33,358 nucleotides of DNA from Chloroflexi bacterium UBA6077 (GTDB lineage Bacteria; Chloroflexota; UBA6077): assembly GCA_002436065.1 (NCBI GenBank), contig DIXP01000032.1, positions 1 to 33,358 on the forward strand, in the 5' to 3' direction. Below, in pieces: positions 30,659-33,358 of the stretch (positions are counted from its first letter, which is position 1; every line of letters starts with the position of its first letter). The notes beneath the pieces were generated by a model. It was not told the DNA's origin. It searched no databases and saw only the letters and a program-made list of their open reading frames with translations. The translations under genes and the position numbers were made by a program.

Positions 30659-31612
30659 CTATCTAGCTCGAGGGTGAGCGGTCTCGTAGAGGCGCTTCAG
30701 GCCATCCTCGCTGGGATAGGTGTAGATCTGGGTGGTGGATATGTGGGCGTGCCCCAGCAGCAGCTGCACGGCCCGTAGGTCCACCCCATTCTTGAGCATG
30801 TGCAGGGCGAAGGAATGCCTCAATGTGTGCGGGGTGATCTGGGTGGTAACGCCCGATTCCCTGGCCCACTGCTTCAGGATAAGCCAGAAACCCTGCCGGG
30901 TAAGCCGCTCCCCCCGATGATTGAGGAACAGGGCGGACTCCTCGTTGTCCCGCAACATGACCGGCCTGGCCCCATCCACGTAGCCGCGCACCGCTCGGAT
31001 GGCTGTGGCGTGCACAGGTATGGTGCGCTGCCTCGGACCCTTGCCTGCCGAGCGTCCCGTGCATCGCACCACCGCTTGCTCCACCTCCACGTCGCCCAGG
31101 TTCAGCGATACCAGTTCAGTCACCCTCATCCCAGTTGCGTAGAGCAACTCGAACATCGCCTTATCCCGAACAGCCTCAGGGGATGTGGAGCGAGTAGGTG
31201 CCTCCAGCAGGGCATCGATCTCCTCCACGGAGGCCGCTCTGGGAAGCGACTTGCTGATCCGCGGGGAGTCTATGCTGGCAGTGGGATCCTCGGCAATGAA
31301 TCCCTTGGAAGCAAGAAAGTGGAAAAAGGACTTGATAGCGGCGGTCTTTCTGGCTATCGTGGAGGGCGTATACCCCTTGTCTCGCAAGTGGAGGAAGAAC
31401 CCCATTACCGAGTCCCTGCCCATGTCGGAGAGAGCGATGCTGTCTTCCTGATGGCCCCCAACAGAGACCGCCACGATACCATCCAGAGATCGCCGAAGAA
31501 CGAGGTAGTCGGCGAACTGGTTCAGGTCGTTGTTGTAGGCCGCCAGGGTATTGGCGGCAAGCCCTCTCTCGGCCGCCAGGTAGCCGAGAAAGGCATTCAC
31601 CTGCTGCTTCAT
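30659..31612 (-). CDS. Xer-type tyrosine recombinase
   Basis: About 317 residues starting MKQQVNAFLGYLAAERGLAA. ATG 31612 is chosen because GGAGG lies about 11 nt upstream; GTG 31630 would include that site. The N-terminal SAM-like core-binding domain is followed by the catalytic domain with Arg in ATGMRVTELVSLNLGD, Lys near GRSAGKGPRQR, HTLRHSFALHML, GHAHISTTQIYTY and the terminal Tyr. This is the XerC/XerD pattern for dimer resolution. No phage or island genes flank it, and it is followed by housekeeping genes, so a chromosomal Xer role is likely. Confidence 0.92.
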   Translation of the reverse strand: MKQQVNAFLGYLAAERGLAANTLAAYNNDLNQFADYLVLRRSLDGIVAVSVGGHQEDSIALSDMGRDSVMGFFLHLRDKGYTPSTIARKTAAIKSFFHFLASKGFIAEDPTASIDSPRISKSLPRAASVEEIDALLEAPTRSTSPEAVRDKAMFELLYATGMRVTELVSLNLGDVEVEQAVVRCTGRSAGKGPRQRTIPVHATAIRAVRGYVDGARPVMLRDNEESALFLNHRGERLTRQGFWLILKQWARESGVTTQITPHTLRHSFALHMLKNGVDLRAVQLLLGHAHISTTQIYTYPSEDGLKRLYETAHPRAR

Positions 31613-31764
31613 TGGACGCTTATCCTCCACGGTTGCCAGGACTGCGATGCCGCGGCGGAGTTTACCATAAGGGTCAGAGCAAAGTCACGCCGCGGGAAGA
31701 CCAAAGGACCGAGAGCCCATTATAGTAGGACGGGCTCCAGCATTGCCAGCAGAGGAGGAATCTC

Positions 31765-33105
31765 ATGGGGGCAACCCGAGAACTATCGGGATTCGCGGCA
31801 CAAACAACCTTCCAACAGCTGCCACCGGAGGTGGTGCGTGAGAGCAAGCGGGCTGTGCTCAACTACCTGGGAGTGGCACTGGGTGCCTGCCGGCACGAGG
31901 CCGTTCGCATCCTGACCGCCATCGCTGAGGATGCGGGGGGGCATCCCGTGGCCACCCTTTTCGGCTCCGGGATCAAGACCTCGGCGGTTCAAGCCGCCAC
32001 GGTGAACGGGGCAATGTCCCACGTCCTGGACTACGATGACACCCATCTGGACACGGTCATCCACCCAACTGGCCCCGTCCTCTCGGCGGCACTGCCCCTG
32101 GCAGAATGGAAGTGTCTGGGCGGCAAGGATCTCCTGGCCGCCCTAGCCGTAGGGGCGGAGGTGGAGATCCGAATCGGCTCCGCGGTCTACCCAGCCCACT
32201 ACGACGTGGGCTGGCACATCACCGGAACCGTCGGCACCTTTGGCGCTGCCGCCGCCGCGGGCAAGCTGCTAGACCTGACGCCGGACAGGATGGCCCACGC
32301 CTTCGGCCTGGCGGGCACCCAGGCGGCTGGCCTGCGGGAGATGTTCGGCTACATGGCCAAGTCCTACCATGTGGGCAAGGCGGCCGCTAACGGCCTCTCC
32401 TCCGCCCTGCTCGCACAGAGGGGCTTCACGGCCTCGCCCCAGGTGCTGGAGGCGAAGCGGGGCTTCTGCGCCGTACTGTCGGACCGGTACGACCTCTCCA
32501 GGGCGCTGGAGGGACTGGGCGAGCGGTACCTCTTCCTGGAGAACGGACTGAAGCCCTACGCCTGCGGCGTGGTGACCCACCCGACCATCGACGGGATGAG
32601 GGCACTGCGCAAGAAGCATGGCGTGACAGCCGGTGATGTCGCCGAGATCGAACTGAGGGTCCATCCCCTGGTGTTAGAGTTGACGGGGAAACAGCAGCCA
32701 CGCACCGGGTTGGAGGGCAAGTTCAGCATCTACTTCTGCGCCGCCATCGCCCTGATCGAAGGGAACGCCCGCGAGTCACAGTTCTCCGACGCCAACGTGA
32801 ACAGGCCGGAGGTCATCGCCCTGATGGAAAAGGTGCGCCCCATCGTGGATGCCGGAGTGAGAGAGAGCCAGGCCATCATCACCCTGCGAACGGTCGACGG
32901 CATGGAGCTCAAGGAGCGAGTGGAGGCTGCCTCCGGCACTCCACGGAACCCGCTCTCCGATGCCGATCTGCTGGACAAGTTCATGGACCTGACGCTACCG
33001 GTGCTACCCAGGGACAGGGCCGAGCAGCTTGTCGAGGAGGTCAGCCACCTCGATGAGGTCACCGACCTCTCCCGTCTGATCGCCCTCACGAAGGCCGAAT
33101 GCTGA
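31765..33105 (+). CDS. MmgE/PrpD-family protein
   Basis: A 446-residue protein starting at ATG 31765 behind GAGGAGG. Family segments are VRESKRAVLNYLGVALGA, NGAMSHVLDYDDTHLDTVIH then PTGPVLSAALPLAEW, AHAFGLAGTQAAGLREMFG, KSYHVGKAAANGLSSALLAQ, FLENGLKPYACGVVTHPTID and LEGKFSIYFCAAIALIEG. The family includes 2-methylcitrate dehydratase and cis-aconitate decarboxylase, but many members have unknown substrates. Without methylcitrate-cycle neighbours I do not assign PrpD activity. Confidence 0.9.
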   Translation: MGATRELSGFAAQTTFQQLPPEVVRESKRAVLNYLGVALGACRHEAVRILTAIAEDAGGHPVATLFGSGIKTSAVQAATVNGAMSHVLDYDDTHLDTVIHPTGPVLSAALPLAEWKCLGGKDLLAALAVGAEVEIRIGSAVYPAHYDVGWHITGTVGTFGAAAAAGKLLDLTPDRMAHAFGLAGTQAAGLREMFGYMAKSYHVGKAAANGLSSALLAQRGFTASPQVLEAKRGFCAVLSDRYDLSRALEGLGERYLFLENGLKPYACGVVTHPTIDGMRALRKKHGVTAGDVAEIELRVHPLVLELTGKQQPRTGLEGKFSIYFCAAIALIEGNARESQFSDANVNRPEVIALMEKVRPIVDAGVRESQAIITLRTVDGMELKERVEAASGTPRNPLSDADLLDKFMDLTLPVLPRDRAEQLVEEVSHLDEVTDLSRLIALTKAEC

Positions 33106-33122
33106 GCGCAGCACACTTCTTT

Positions 33123-33148
33123 GTCACGCTGAGCGTAGCGGAGGGTCT
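33123..33148 (+). repeat. Dispersed-type short repeat
   Basis: GTCACGCTGAGCGTAGCGGA then GGGTCT resembles a short sequence (GTCA-x-x-CTGAGCG-x-AGCG) often found scattered between genes in bacterial genomes. It can form the small hairpin CGCT/AGCG. Confidence 0.45.
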
Positions 33149-33195
33149 ACCCATTGCTCATCACTTCGGCATGGTTCGCACTGTGGTGACATTGC

Positions 33196-33270
33196 TGTAG
33201 GGGCGACCCGCGGTCGCCCTGCCCATTCGCCGGCCTGCCCCGCCAGGGCGACCGGCCGGTCGCCCCTACA
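33196..33270. repeat. Nested palindromic intergenic element
   Basis: TGTAGGGGCGACC (33196-33208) is the exact reverse complement of GGTCGCCCCTACA (33258-33270). Inside, GGTCGCCCTG (33212-33221) mirrors CAGGGCGACC (33244-33253). The whole 75-bp element can fold into one long stem and looks like a small non-coding palindromic unit of MITE or REP type. Confidence 0.65.
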
Positions 33271-33296
33271 CTGTTACGCCATCTCGCCTGGTGTCT

Positions 33297-33324
33297 GAAC
33301 CATGCCTCCTTTGCGGCATGGTTC
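33297..33324. repeat. 10-bp inverted repeat hairpin
   Basis: GAACCATGCC (33297-33306) and GGCATGGTTC (33315-33324) pair perfectly with an 8-nt loop. GGCATGGTTC also occurs nearby at 33168-33177, so this end of the window carries a small family of related copies. Confidence 0.55.
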
Positions 33325-33358
33325 ACGGAGCCGTCGGATCGGGGGGACACTTTGGGGG

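Noticed and set aside
30659..31612. Xer-type recombinase as integrase of a genomic island at tRNA-Pro
   Set aside because: It lies over 6 kb from the tRNA among housekeeping genes, with no attachment repeat of the tRNA end found nearby and no phage or transfer genes.
30800..31915. 371-codon open frame on the + strand
   Set aside because: Antisense to the Xer recombinase, which has complete R-H-R-H-Y residues; no family resemblance.

Overview
This is a GC-rich bacterial chromosome segment of about 33 kb with dense, operon-like packing (many 1-8 nt overlaps), strong GGAGG-type ribosome binding sites and occasional GTG/TTG starts. The gene mix suggests a Chloroflexota-like or other GC-rich monoderm-type bacterium. 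It includes a selenocysteine-containing SelD, a c-di-AMP riboswitch, trehalose-type glycosyltransferases, a MOT1 molybdate carrier, a split chromate transporter, an immune-inhibitor-A-like metallopeptidase, and palindromic intergenic repeats beginning GTAGGGGCGACC. No rRNA or unique marker is present, so the phylum is inference. I see no transposase, phage gene, plasmid origin or CRISPR array.

Left part (1-4627): a LysR regulator, cut by the window edge, is divergent from a likely selenium operon. That operon runs selD, a CGGC-motif protein, a NifS-type desulfurase, a SAM methyltransferase broken by a one-base frameshift, and a YkoF-like protein. selD begins upstream of an in-frame UGA at 881-883. 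This UGA falls exactly at the catalytic Cys position of SelD and is followed by a bacterial SECIS-like hairpin, so SelD is itself a selenoprotein.

4808-12615: a long leftward gene series encodes a small secreted protein, a degenerate receiver, a MacA-like adaptor with a very long helical repeat region, MacB-like ATPase and permease, an OmpR-family regulator and a histidine kinase. It is divergent from a small membrane-anchored winged-helix protein. The intergenic region holds two mirror-image arrays of 6-bp direct repeats with exact 11-bp period, each ending 11 nt before a TANNCT -10 box. This reads as a PHO-box-like autoregulated envelope-response system.

12616-16537: a ModE-like repressor with a MOT1 molybdate transporter, then a leftward set of ArsR regulator, Cys-rich small protein, two half-size ChrA proteins and a truncated PIG-L deacetylase. 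16538-21233: a ydaO-type c-di-AMP riboswitch with terminator precedes a TreT-like glycosyltransferase, a GT20 (OtsA-like) synthase and a DD-carboxypeptidase, linking c-di-AMP to compatible solutes and wall remodelling.

21234-33358: a 5'-truncated alpha/beta hydrolase, pabB-pabC for 4-aminobenzoate, tRNA-Pro(CGG), a second CGGC protein, a GT-C membrane glycosyltransferase, a secreted HExxH protease, purine nucleoside phosphorylase, a HAD hydrolase, a Xer-type recombinase, an MmgE/PrpD protein and a repeat-rich right end. The most notable items are the Sec-containing SelD operon, the mirrored response-regulator arrays and the c-di-AMP riboswitch operon.
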